DNA of 64,000 nt from Dorea_D hominis (GTDB taxonomy: Bacteria; Bacillota; Clostridia; Lachnospirales; Lachnospiraceae): positions 62,001 to 126,000 of the forward strand of contig NZ_JACOOY010000008.1 of the NCBI RefSeq assembly GCF_014287705.1, given 5' to 3'. The notes beneath the pieces were generated by a model. It ran no database searches, was not told the origin of the DNA, and saw only the letters and a list, made by a program, of their open reading frames with translations. Numbering within the stretch: the stretch's first letter is position 1; every line of letters begins with the position of its first letter. Of the stretch, positions 26,786-35,168 are shown piece by piece. Made by a program: the position numbers and the translations under genes.

Positions 26786-27271
26786 ATGATTACTTTATCT
26801 CTCAAGGCGAAAGTCTCTATGTCACACCTGCTTCTCAAAGAAACATTCGACAAATTTTCCTTTATCGAAGCGGATATTACAACATTTAACAAATTTACAA
26901 TAGATGGATTTTTACAGAAAGACTTTTTTGATGAACAACCGGCTGAGGCACATGCCCGTTGGAAAGATGTACGCGAACACTGCTTCCGTATCATCCGTGG
27001 TCAGCGTACCCCTTTGAATTTCAAGATTGTCCTTTCTCTGGCTCCATCCCATTTTGATGCCTTTTTAAAGAAAGAGCAACTTACCGGATTCACTGCCGGG
27101 GATATCCAGGGGCTGTATCTGAATTTCCATTATGACGGTACAGATCTTCACTGCATTACAGGGACTTCACTTCGCACTTTCACTCTGGACAAGTCTCTGG
27201 AACACGCGTGGGATCAGTATGTCCGCTCTTTTTTGCTGGAAAGTGATCTCGATACGTCAGTTTCCGTGTAA
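26786..27271 (+). CDS. DUF5721-like conserved protein
   Basis: A 161-residue soluble protein without TM or signal. The N-terminal pattern (LSLKAKVSMSHLLLKETFDKF, then IEADITTFNKFTIDGFLQKDF split over residues 26-46) and the C-terminal YLNFHYDGTDLHCITGTSLRTFTLDKSLEHAWD resemble a family widely found in Lachnospiraceae and labelled DUF5721; that name is from memory. AAAGGAG precedes the ATG. It is divergent from the pseudouridine synthase and convergent with htpG. No function can be assigned. Confidence 0.75.
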   Translation: MITLSLKAKVSMSHLLLKETFDKFSFIEADITTFNKFTIDGFLQKDFFDEQPAEAHARWKDVREHCFRIIRGQRTPLNFKIVLSLAPSHFDAFLKKEQLTGFTAGDIQGLYLNFHYDGTDLHCITGTSLRTFTLDKSLEHAWDQYVRSFLLESDLDTSVSV

Positions 27272-27337
27272 ACTTCACAATATGCGAATATAGGACAGAT
27301 TGTGCAGACTATTATAATAAAAAATTTTCACAGCATC

Positions 27338-27390
27338 AAAGTACCGGGAAAACAGAACATCATCTTACATTCCTGCTTCCCCGGCACTTT
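27338..27390. terminator. Bidirectional terminator between DUF5721-like gene and htpG
   Basis: Arms AAAGTACCGGGAA (27338-27350) and TTCCCCGGCACTTT (27377-27390) pair with one or two mismatches. T-rich sequence follows on the plus strand and an AATTTTTTA run on the minus strand, so both convergent genes could end here. Confidence 0.65.
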
Positions 27391-27447
27391 AATCTTATTT
27401 TCTTTTATTTATCTTTATTGGCTTTTCTTCCAAAATCTGACCATTCA

Positions 27448-29502
27448 TTATTTTGTCAGCAACATCATAATCTCATTGCTTCTCTTGACAAATGCTGTCA
27501 TTTCTTCTGGATTCAGCGGTTTGTGTGCAAGCATTGCCAAGTCATAAAGCTGTTTGCAGATCACACTTGTATTCTCGCTGTCTGCATGGTCTACAACATA
27601 CTGTACAAGTGGATGATTTGCATTCAGGATTAAAGTGCTCTCTCCGCCAAGATCCATGCCCATGTCATTCATACCGTACATCTTCATCATTTCCTGCATA
27701 CGACGGCTCTGCTCGGATAAAGTGATCATGGAAGCTACATTCTCGTCTTTTAATTTGGCAATCTTCACATCCAGTTTATCGTTCCCAAGTTCCTTGCGGA
27801 AGATCTCGATCAGGCTGTCAGAAGTTTTCTTAAATGTTTCCTGATCTTCTTCGGCAACTTCTTCTTTTGCAGTATCTGTTACATCTGCATCAATTCTCTG
27901 GAAGCGGATTGTAGGATTTCTCTGCTCCAACTGTGTGATGAACGGAGAATCAATGTTATGTCCGAGAATTACGGCATCCTGTCCCTGATTCTTAAACATG
28001 TTGATGTACTGACTCTGCTGGATCTCATCCGTTACATAGTAGATGGTTGTCTTGATCTCTTCGACTTTGTTATCGTCACCATTTTCTTCTTTCTTATCGT
28101 TCGGCTCTACGACTTCTCCGCCATTCTCTTCGATACAGTCTTTCAGCGTCAGATATTTGTGATCCAGGTTCTTGAACAGGATTGCATCTTTCATCTTGTC
28201 ACAGAACTTCTCATCTTTTAAGCAGCCGAATTTGATAAATGGGCTGATGCTGTCCCAGTATTTCTCATACTCGTCTCTCTTTGTCTTACACATTCCGGCA
28301 AGTTTATCTGCAACTTTCTTGGAAATGTACTCAGAAATCTTATTTACAAATCCATCATTCTGCAGGGCGCTTCTGGATACGTTAAGCGGCAGATCCGGAC
28401 AGTCGATAACTCCTTTTAATACCATCAGGAATTCTGGAATTACTTCTTTAATATTATCAGCGATAAATACCTGATTGTTATACAACTTGATCGTTCCTTC
28501 TACGGATTCATACTCTGTATTGATTCTCGGGAAATACAGAATACCTTTCAAGTTAAATGGATAATCCATATTCAAATGGATCCAGAACAGTGGCTCTTTG
28601 TAATCCAGAAATACTTTTCGGTAAAATTCCTGATAATCTTCATCGGAACACTCATTTGGATGTTTTGTCCACAGTGGATGTATATCGCTTAAAGAAACCG
28701 GACGCTTCTCAATCTTGACTTTCTCTTTTGCCGGCTCTGTCTCTACCATTTCTTTCTCGCCGTTCTCATTTTCTTTTTCTTCCATCTTGGCTTCTTCGTG
28801 AATGTGCTCTACGACAACATCATCCTCTTTAAGATCTGCCTCATCGATAGTCTCATATTCCGGTTCTGCTCCTTCTTTTGAAAGGAAAATCTCTACCGGC
28901 ATGAATGAACAATATTTCTCGATTACTTCTCTGACACGATATTCATTTGCAAACTCCAGGCTGTCCTCGTTCAGATACAGCGTCATTGTGGAACCGATTT
29001 CTGTCTTCGTTCCCTCTTCCATCTCATACTCTGTGCCGCCTTCGCTTACCCAATGTACCGGTTTTGCGCCTTCTTTATAAGATAAAGTATCAATATGCAC
29101 TGCGTCTGCTACCATAAATGCAGAATAGAATCCAAGACCGAAATGTCCGATCATATCGTCTTCTGTTGTCTTGTCCTTATACTTCTCAAGAAACTGTGTT
29201 GCTCCGGAAAATGCGATCTGTGTAATATACTCTTCCACTTCATCAGCTGTCATTCCAACACCGTTATCTGTAAATTTCAAAGTCTTCTCTTCCGGGTTTA
29301 CTTCTACAGTAATCTTTGGTTTATATCCATCCGGAAGCTGATACTCTCCCATCATATCCAGTTTTTTTAATTTTGTGATCGCATCGCACCCATTGGATAC
29401 CATCTCACGAACGAAAATATCATGATCGGAATATACCCATTTTTTAATAATCGGGAAAATATTTTCACTACTGATCGATAAACTACCTTTTTTTGCTGCC
29501 AT
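27448..29502 (-). CDS. htpG: Hsp90-family chaperone HtpG
   Basis: ATP-dependent chaperone, 684 residues. The N-terminal GHKL domain has VSNGCDAITKLKKLD, FTDNGVGMTADEVEEYI and HFGLGFYSAFMVAD. The middle domain has PLFWIHLNMDYPFNLKGILYFP and VSRSALQND, and the C-terminal dimerisation domain ends PEEMTAFVKRSNEIMMLL. A charged linker (about 220-245) is rich in E and K. The ATG at 29502 is preferred because AGGAG lies 8 bases upstream; a GTG three codons earlier abuts the site. A sigma-A promoter at 29565-29593 and a perfect CIRCE element at 29601-29627 point to HrcA repression. Confidence 0.97.
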   Translation of the reverse strand: MAAKKGSLSISSENIFPIIKKWVYSDHDIFVREMVSNGCDAITKLKKLDMMGEYQLPDGYKPKITVEVNPEEKTLKFTDNGVGMTADEVEEYITQIAFSGATQFLEKYKDKTTEDDMIGHFGLGFYSAFMVADAVHIDTLSYKEGAKPVHWVSEGGTEYEMEEGTKTEIGSTMTLYLNEDSLEFANEYRVREVIEKYCSFMPVEIFLSKEGAEPEYETIDEADLKEDDVVVEHIHEEAKMEEKENENGEKEMVETEPAKEKVKIEKRPVSLSDIHPLWTKHPNECSDEDYQEFYRKVFLDYKEPLFWIHLNMDYPFNLKGILYFPRINTEYESVEGTIKLYNNQVFIADNIKEVIPEFLMVLKGVIDCPDLPLNVSRSALQNDGFVNKISEYISKKVADKLAGMCKTKRDEYEKYWDSISPFIKFGCLKDEKFCDKMKDAILFKNLDHKYLTLKDCIEENGGEVVEPNDKKEENGDDNKVEEIKTTIYYVTDEIQQSQYINMFKNQGQDAVILGHNIDSPFITQLEQRNPTIRFQRIDADVTDTAKEEVAEEDQETFKKTSDSLIEIFRKELGNDKLDVKIAKLKDENVASMITLSEQSRRMQEMMKMYGMNDMGMDLGGESTLILNANHPLVQYVVDHADSENTSVICKQLYDLAMLAHKPLNPEEMTAFVKRSNEIMMLLTK

Positions 29503-29564
29503 TTTAATCACTCCTATTTCTATTTTTTATCATGCGGATTCCCCGCCATTCTTCTCTAAAGGAT

Positions 29565-29593
29565 ATAATAAGCCTCTCATTTTCAAAAGTCAA
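29565..29593 (-). promoter_or_regulatory. Sigma-A promoter of htpG
   Basis: On the minus strand TTGACT (29588-29593) and TATTAT (29565-29570) have a 17-base spacer. The site lies 63-91 bases before the htpG ATG and directly downstream of CIRCE. Confidence 0.75.
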
Positions 29594-29600
29594 CAGGAAA

Positions 29601-29627
29601 TTAGCACTCTTTTAAACAGAGTGCTAA
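29601..29627 (-). promoter_or_regulatory. CIRCE operator (HrcA site) upstream of htpG
   Basis: TTAGCACTC, nine bases, GAGTGCTAA: an exact match to the CIRCE consensus. It is 8 bases upstream of the -35 hexamer of the htpG promoter, so HrcA control of htpG is strongly indicated. Confidence 0.93.
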
Positions 29628-29676
29628 TAATTCTTTGAACTTTATAAAGTTTTTATAAATTATGCTGCTTTTATCT

Positions 29677-32600
29677 TTATTCCACACTTTTCAGTGATTC
29701 TACCATATCAATCTTGCGGAGTTTAAAATACATCACACCATTTATAATGATTGAAAACAGTACCGTAAACAGGAAACTGTACAGATAACTCGGCGGATTG
29801 ATATTGCGTCCGAACATTGCCGCATCCACTTCTACTGTCTGGATGATAAACAGATGCAGAATCCTTCCGATCCCAATTCCTACACCCGCTCCTATAAGCG
29901 TCAGGATCAGATTCTCACGATACACATAAGCTCCTACTTCCTGATCATAAAATCCAAGTACTTTCAGTGTTGCAAGCTCTCTTTGCCTCTCAGCAATATT
30001 AATGTTATTCAGATTATAAAGTACGACAAATGCAAGCATACCTGCTGAAATAATCAGTACTACAATAACAAGATTCAGGCTTTTCAGCATATCATCAAGC
30101 TGTTCTCTGATCTCATGCATATAACTGACATTTAACACTTCTTTCCTTGCCAGTATCTTCTTTCCTGCATCTTCCTTCTGTTTCTGGGAATATCCATCAC
30201 GGATTGTAAATAAGAAACAGTTATACTCCGGCTTCTCGCCATAGATCTTCTCATAGCAGGCAGGTGTCAGATAGAGATAATGCCCCATGTAATTCTCACA
30301 GATTTTTAGGATCTTTACTTTTTTATCTCCATTTTCCTCGTCCTTAATCCGGATCGTATCGCCGGCTTTCGCATTTAAAAGCTTCGCCGTCTTCTCACTG
30401 ATAATTGCACCATCGTCTGTCAGCTTATAAGGCGTATGGCTTCTTCTGTCTCTGAAATGCACGTAGTCTCTGACATCTTCCGGCTCACCAAACACGCACT
30501 CATATGTCGCCCGCTTTTTCTTTCCTTTTGCAAGTGTTACGGACTGCATCTTCGCTTTCATATGACGAATCACATCCGAGTCTTTTGTAAGGAAATCATC
30601 CAGATTATCGATTTCTTTTTCCGTCAGATTCTCTTTTAAATAGACACTTCCATCGTAATACTGAATCTCGCTATACTGTAAGTCGGCAATCTCGAAGATG
30701 GAATCCCGGAGTCCAAATCCGACGAGCATCAATGCCATACAGCCGCCAATTCCAAATATTGTCATGAAAAAACGTTTCTTATACCGCATCAGATTACGGA
30801 TGGTAGACTTCCAAGTAAAACTTAAATGTTTCCATAGAAATCCAATTCGTTCCAGGAAGACTCTTCTTCCAATCTTCGGTGCCGGCGGGCGCATCAGCAC
30901 AGCCGGTGTTCCTCCCAGCTCCCGGTAGCAGGCTTCTATCGTTGCAAGCAATGTGCATGCTACTGCCACACCGGAAGCAAACGCTGCATAACCCCAGTGA
31001 TACGGAATCAGGATCTCCGGTATATGTAAATACATAATTCCGTATGCATATATGATAATAAACGGGAAGATCTTTTCACCGATCAAAAATCCCATAACGC
31101 TTCCAATCGCCGAAGCAAGCAATGCATAGCCGATATATTTTGACGCAATTGCTGCTTTTCCATATCCAAGCGCTTTCATCGTTCCGATCTGTGTTCTCTG
31201 TTCTTCTACCATTCGCGTCATACTGGTCAGACTAATAAGCGCTGCTACGAGGAAAAAAATCACCGGGAAGACTTTTCCGATTGCTCGCATCCGATCCGCA
31301 TTCTCACCATAGCTTGTATACTCCGGCAAGTCATTCCGATCTGCGATATACCATTTTGCTTTTGGGATATCCGCAACCTTCTTTTTCGCATCGGATACTT
31401 TTTTCTCTGCTTTTTTGATCTTCTCCTGTGCTTCTTTTTTACCTTTTTTGTAGCTGGCTTTCGCTTTTTCTAATTTCTTTTCACTCTCAGTAAACTCCTG
31501 CTCTCCTTTTGTAAGCTTCTTTTCCTGTTCCGAAATTTCCCTGTAAGCATTCTTTATCTGCTTTCGTCCGGACTTAAGCTTTGATTTTGCTTTTGCAAGT
31601 TTTCTCTCACTTGCAGTAAGTTTTGCTTCGGACGCCTCAAGTTCCTTTTTTCCGGCTTCCAGCTTGGCTTTTGCCTCGGCAAGCTGTGATGTCGCCGCTT
31701 CTATCCCCGCCATCTGGGCTGACATCTGCTCATACTGCGCTTCATTTGTGCGATATTCACTCCAGCCTTTTTTTAATTTCTGTCTGCCGGCTCTTAACTG
31801 TGCTTTCCCTGCGCGGTATTCTTTTTCTCCCTGATCCAGTTCTTTTTCTTTTGCTTTCAGTGTTTTCCTGGCATTGACAAGTTTCTGTCTGCCATTCGCT
31901 AATTCTTTCTTTCCAGCCGAAAGTTTCTTTTCTCCGTCTTTGATCTTCTTTTCCGCTTTTTTTAATTTTTCACCGGACGTCTTTTTGCCTTTTTCTAACT
32001 TCTTCTCTGCTTTTGCAATCTTATCATTTGCTTCATTAACTAATTCCTGCCTTCGGATTCTGCCGCGTTTTTTTCCCAATGTTTCGATTTGATCCGTTGC
32101 TTTTTCCACTTTTTTCTCATATGCATCCGTATAAGCAGTCAGTGTTTTTGTACCCTTTACCTGCATACACGCCTCTGTATAAGTATCCAGCGCAAAGGTA
32201 TCCTCACTTACTACGAGAAATCCATCTATCGTTCCTTTGCCGATCGTTGTACTGCCACGGTTAAAAGAAATATAGCACGGGCTGTTACCAATTCCAACTA
32301 CCGTATACGTATCTGTCGTTAATGTATCCGAAAGCGGATCATCCGTCCCGGACTTTACAACAATACGGTCGCCGATCTTGTAATCCATCTCTTCATCCGC
32401 CAGACATTCTCCTGCCTTCTCTGGCATACGCCCCTTAGATACAGTCACTTTGTTCATATTCTTTGGAAGCGTCATCATATGCAGTACAAACTGGTCATCT
32501 TTTGTATCGCTCAGTACATCTGCACTGTATGCGCCTTCTGCCTTTTCTATCGTATCTGCCTCGTTAAATGCCTGTATGTCTTCCCTGGTAATTCCAAGTG

Positions 32601-32790
32601 TACTGACTGCTTTCACATCCATCAGATCTGCGCCGTCAAAATAAGCATCCCCGGTCACACGCATGGATGGTTCCGATGCACGGATACCGGAGAAAAAAGC
32701 AACTCCCAATGCTACGATAAACAGCATAGAAAGGAATCTTCCCGGGCTTTTCTTTAATTCCATTAGAAAATCTTTGTGCGTTACTTTCAT
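29677..32790 (-). CDS. FtsX/MacB-type ABC transporter permease with long coiled coil
   Basis: A 1037-residue permease. TM1 (FLSMLFIVALGVAFFSGI) is followed by a large extracytoplasmic region. Residues about 225-500 of it form a Lys/Glu-rich coiled coil with repeated units such as AEKKIKDGEKKLSAGK and ARKTLKAKEKELDQGE. Two FtsX cores follow: one around VFPVIFFLVAALISLTSM with GTMKALGYGKAAI, and a second near the C-terminus with LVIVVLIISAGMLAFVVLYN and LATLKVLGFYDQEV. It is 6 bases downstream of its ATPase gene. Relatives are efflux pumps or envelope-remodelling machines; the substrate here is unknown. The coil may sense or span the cell wall. Confidence 0.9.
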   Translation of the reverse strand: MKVTHKDFLMELKKSPGRFLSMLFIVALGVAFFSGIRASEPSMRVTGDAYFDGADLMDVKAVSTLGITREDIQAFNEADTIEKAEGAYSADVLSDTKDDQFVLHMMTLPKNMNKVTVSKGRMPEKAGECLADEEMDYKIGDRIVVKSGTDDPLSDTLTTDTYTVVGIGNSPCYISFNRGSTTIGKGTIDGFLVVSEDTFALDTYTEACMQVKGTKTLTAYTDAYEKKVEKATDQIETLGKKRGRIRRQELVNEANDKIAKAEKKLEKGKKTSGEKLKKAEKKIKDGEKKLSAGKKELANGRQKLVNARKTLKAKEKELDQGEKEYRAGKAQLRAGRQKLKKGWSEYRTNEAQYEQMSAQMAGIEAATSQLAEAKAKLEAGKKELEASEAKLTASERKLAKAKSKLKSGRKQIKNAYREISEQEKKLTKGEQEFTESEKKLEKAKASYKKGKKEAQEKIKKAEKKVSDAKKKVADIPKAKWYIADRNDLPEYTSYGENADRMRAIGKVFPVIFFLVAALISLTSMTRMVEEQRTQIGTMKALGYGKAAIASKYIGYALLASAIGSVMGFLIGEKIFPFIIIYAYGIMYLHIPEILIPYHWGYAAFASGVAVACTLLATIEACYRELGGTPAVLMRPPAPKIGRRVFLERIGFLWKHLSFTWKSTIRNLMRYKKRFFMTIFGIGGCMALMLVGFGLRDSIFEIADLQYSEIQYYDGSVYLKENLTEKEIDNLDDFLTKDSDVIRHMKAKMQSVTLAKGKKKRATYECVFGEPEDVRDYVHFRDRRSHTPYKLTDDGAIISEKTAKLLNAKAGDTIRIKDEENGDKKVKILKICENYMGHYLYLTPACYEKIYGEKPEYNCFLFTIRDGYSQKQKEDAGKKILARKEVLNVSYMHEIREQLDDMLKSLNLVIVVLIISAGMLAFVVLYNLNNINIAERQRELATLKVLGFYDQEVGAYVYRENLILTLIGAGVGIGIGRILHLFIIQTVEVDAAMFGRNINPPSYLYSFLFTVLFSIIINGVMYFKLRKIDMVESLKSVE

Positions 32791-32796
32791 ACTCTT

Positions 32797-33501
32797 CTAC
32801 CACTCTATCGTATCTACTGATACCGGATTCTTATTTTCCACAATCTCTGCAACTTTTCCGTTCTTGATCTTGATCACACGGTCTGCCATCGGTGCAATCG
32901 CCTGATTGTGCGTGATCAGGATCACTGTCATGCCTTTTTCCCGGCAGGTATCCTGTAATAATTTTAAAATAGATTTACCTGTATTGTAGTCCAGCGCTCC
33001 CGTCGGTTCATCACAAAGCAGCAGTTTCGGATTCTTTGCAAGTGCTCTTGCAATGGATACACGCTGCTGTTCTCCACCGGATAACTGCGCCGGGAAATTG
33101 TCTGTCCGTTCTCCTAGTCCGACTTCTTCCAGCACTTCTCTGGCATCCATCGGATTTTTACAGATCTGAAGCGCCAGCTCTACATTCTCCAGTGCTGTCA
33201 GATTCGGAATCAGATTATAAAACTGAAATACAAAACCGATATCATCTCTCCGGTATGCTGTCAGTTTCTTTGCCTTATAAGTGGCAATATTCTCACCATC
33301 CACCCAGACATTGCCGGAAGTCGCTGTATCCATGCCTCCAAGGATATTAAGCACGGTTGTTTTGCCCGCTCCACTGGGACCTACAACTACTGCAAATTCT
33401 CCTTTTTCAATTGTAAAATCCATCCCTGCTGCCGCAAGGATTTCCACTTCTCCCATATGGTAACTTTTCTTTACATCTTCTAATGTAACAAATGCAGACA
33501 T
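32797..33501 (-). CDS. ABC transporter ATP-binding protein (MacB/LolD type)
   Basis: Nucleotide-binding subunit for the adjacent coiled-coil permease. Walker A is VVGPSGAGKTTVL, the Q-loop lies in FVFQFYNLIPNLTALENV, the ABC signature is LSGGEQQRVSIARAL, Walker B is LLLCDEPTGALDY, and the switch His lies in ILITHN. The 234-residue form from the ATG at 33501 is chosen: GGAGG lies 6 bases upstream of it, while the codon at 33528 is upstream of that site. No TM segments. An intrinsic terminator upstream (33582-33626) separates this pair from the PurF-like gene. Confidence 0.95.
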   Translation of the reverse strand: MSAFVTLEDVKKSYHMGEVEILAAAGMDFTIEKGEFAVVVGPSGAGKTTVLNILGGMDTATSGNVWVDGENIATYKAKKLTAYRRDDIGFVFQFYNLIPNLTALENVELALQICKNPMDAREVLEEVGLGERTDNFPAQLSGGEQQRVSIARALAKNPKLLLCDEPTGALDYNTGKSILKLLQDTCREKGMTVILITHNQAIAPMADRVIKIKNGKVAEIVENKNPVSVDTIEW

Positions 33502-33581
33502 CATACACCTCCGCGGTAATTTATACATTAATTATAACTGATTCAAGACAGAGCGTCCAGAATTAGCAATCAATATACAAT

Positions 33582-33626
33582 AATAAAATCCCCGGATAAC
33601 AGATTTTGCTATCTGGGGATTTTATT
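33582..33626 (-). terminator. Intrinsic terminator after the PurF-like gene
   Basis: Arms AATAAAATCCCC (33582-33593) and GGGGATTTTATT (33615-33626) form a 12-bp stem, extended inward by GGATA and TATCT, with a T-rich 3' side on the minus strand. It lies 11 bases after the PurF-like stop. Confidence 0.85.
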
Positions 33627-33636
33627 GTATCTTCCT

Positions 33637-35049
33637 TTATTCTTTTCCGTTAAAACAATATGTACAAATCTTGCACGGATCTATTCCAATTGAATCAAGA
33701 AGATCGTCCAGTCTGTGATAGCGCAGGGATGTAAAATTCTGCAGCTTGCGGATATCTTCGATCATCTGTACATAACGCTCTGTTGTCGGATCTGCATATT
33801 CATCCAGGATCTCCTGTGGACAGTCATCTCCTTCTCTTTCACGGATCACACGTCTTGTGATCAGTTCCATCTCTGATTTTGATCTGGAGAAGTTCAGATA
33901 TTTACATCCATATAACAATGGTGGACATGCCGGACGGACATGCACTTCCTTCGCTCCGCTTCTATAAAGAAACTCTGTTGTTTCTCGAAGCTGTGTTCCT
34001 CTTACAATGGAATCATCGATCAGAAGCAACTTCTTTCCTTCAATTAACGCATGGACCGGAATCAGTTTCATTCTCGCGATCAGATTTCTCTGACTCTGAT
34101 TCGTCGGCATGAAAGAACGCGGCCATGTCGGTGTATACTTGATAAATGGTCTTGCATATGGGATACCGGATTCATTGGCATATCCGATCGCATGTGCAAT
34201 TCCGGAATCCGGAACTCCTGCAACAATATCCGGATGTACCGAATCCCCATCACGTTTTGCAAGCATACTTCCACATTTATAACGCATCTCTTCTACATTC
34301 ACACCTTCGTATGCAGATGTCGGATATCCATAATATACCCAGAGGAAAGAACAGATCTTCATATCTTTTCCCGGCGCTTTCAATGTCTCCACGCCACTTG
34401 CGGTAACAAAAACAATTTCTCCCGGACCTAATTCTTTATAATCCTTATATCCAAGGTTAATATAGGCATGACTTTCGAACGAAACACAATACGCATCGTC
34501 TTTTGCTCCAACTACCAGAGGTGTTCTTCCATAGCGGTCTCTCGCTGCATAAATTCCTTTCTCTGTCATCAGAAGCAGCGTCATCGAACCATCTACACGT
34601 TCCTGCACATACTGGATACCTTCCAGAATTGTCTCTTTCTCACAGATTAGCGCCGCAACCAGTTCCGTCGCATTCACCTGTCCATTTGTCATCTCATGGA
34701 AATGGGAATGTGCACTCTCATACAACTCATTTAAAAGCTCTTCATAATTGTTAATCTTTCCAACTGTTGTAATCGCAAAGCTTCCTAATTTTGACTGGAT
34801 CAGTAATGGCTGCGGTTCAAAATCCGAAATACAGCCAATTCCAAGTGTTCCTTTCATCTCTCCGACATCTCTGTCAAATTTTGTACGGAACGGTGAATTT
34901 TCAATATTATGAATAGAACGGTAAAATCCGTCTTCTCCAAAAGTAGCCATTCCACCTCTTCTTGTTCCCAGATGAGAATGATAGTCTACTCCATAAAATA
35001 ACTCCAGCACACAATCCTGCTTTGATGCAACTCCAAAAAATCCTCCCAT
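33637..35049 (-). CDS. PurF-like amidophosphoribosyltransferase lacking the glutaminase Cys
   Basis: Resembles PurF, the first enzyme of purine synthesis, over 470 residues. The phosphoribosyltransferase half is intact: PRPP loop KLLLIDDSIVRGTQLRET and VAGVPDSGIAHAIGYA. The C-terminus PCKICTYCFNGKE supplies cysteines like the Fe-S ligands of Bacillus PurF. The N-terminal Ntn-glutaminase half is degenerate. The nucleophile Cys after Met is Gly (MGGFFGVAS), HRGQ becomes HLGTRRGG, and the oxyanion block reads TVGKINN instead of HNGNL. Glutamine hydrolysis is therefore unlikely; it may use ammonia or act on another substrate. It is monocistronic, with its own promoter and terminator, and is not in a pur operon. 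Confidence 0.85.
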   Translation of the reverse strand: MGGFFGVASKQDCVLELFYGVDYHSHLGTRRGGMATFGEDGFYRSIHNIENSPFRTKFDRDVGEMKGTLGIGCISDFEPQPLLIQSKLGSFAITTVGKINNYEELLNELYESAHSHFHEMTNGQVNATELVAALICEKETILEGIQYVQERVDGSMTLLLMTEKGIYAARDRYGRTPLVVGAKDDAYCVSFESHAYINLGYKDYKELGPGEIVFVTASGVETLKAPGKDMKICSFLWVYYGYPTSAYEGVNVEEMRYKCGSMLAKRDGDSVHPDIVAGVPDSGIAHAIGYANESGIPYARPFIKYTPTWPRSFMPTNQSQRNLIARMKLIPVHALIEGKKLLLIDDSIVRGTQLRETTEFLYRSGAKEVHVRPACPPLLYGCKYLNFSRSKSEMELITRRVIREREGDDCPQEILDEYADPTTERYVQMIEDIRKLQNFTSLRYHRLDDLLDSIGIDPCKICTYCFNGKE

Positions 35050-35130
35050 AGCCTTCTCCTTTTGCCTGTAATGATCTCTTTTTTGTTAATTTTTTTGTCT
35101 TTTTACCACGAATTACTCCGTTATCATACA

Positions 35131-35160
35131 ATTTTAGCACAAAAGGAAATATGCTGTAAA
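35131..35160 (-). promoter_or_regulatory. Candidate promoter of the PurF-like gene
   Basis: On the minus strand TTTACA (35155-35160) and TAAAAT (35131-35136) are 18 bases apart, just after the gatB stop and about 82 bases before the start. AAGGAG lies 6 bases before the ATG. Confidence 0.55.
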
Positions 35161-35168
35161 GATTTTGT

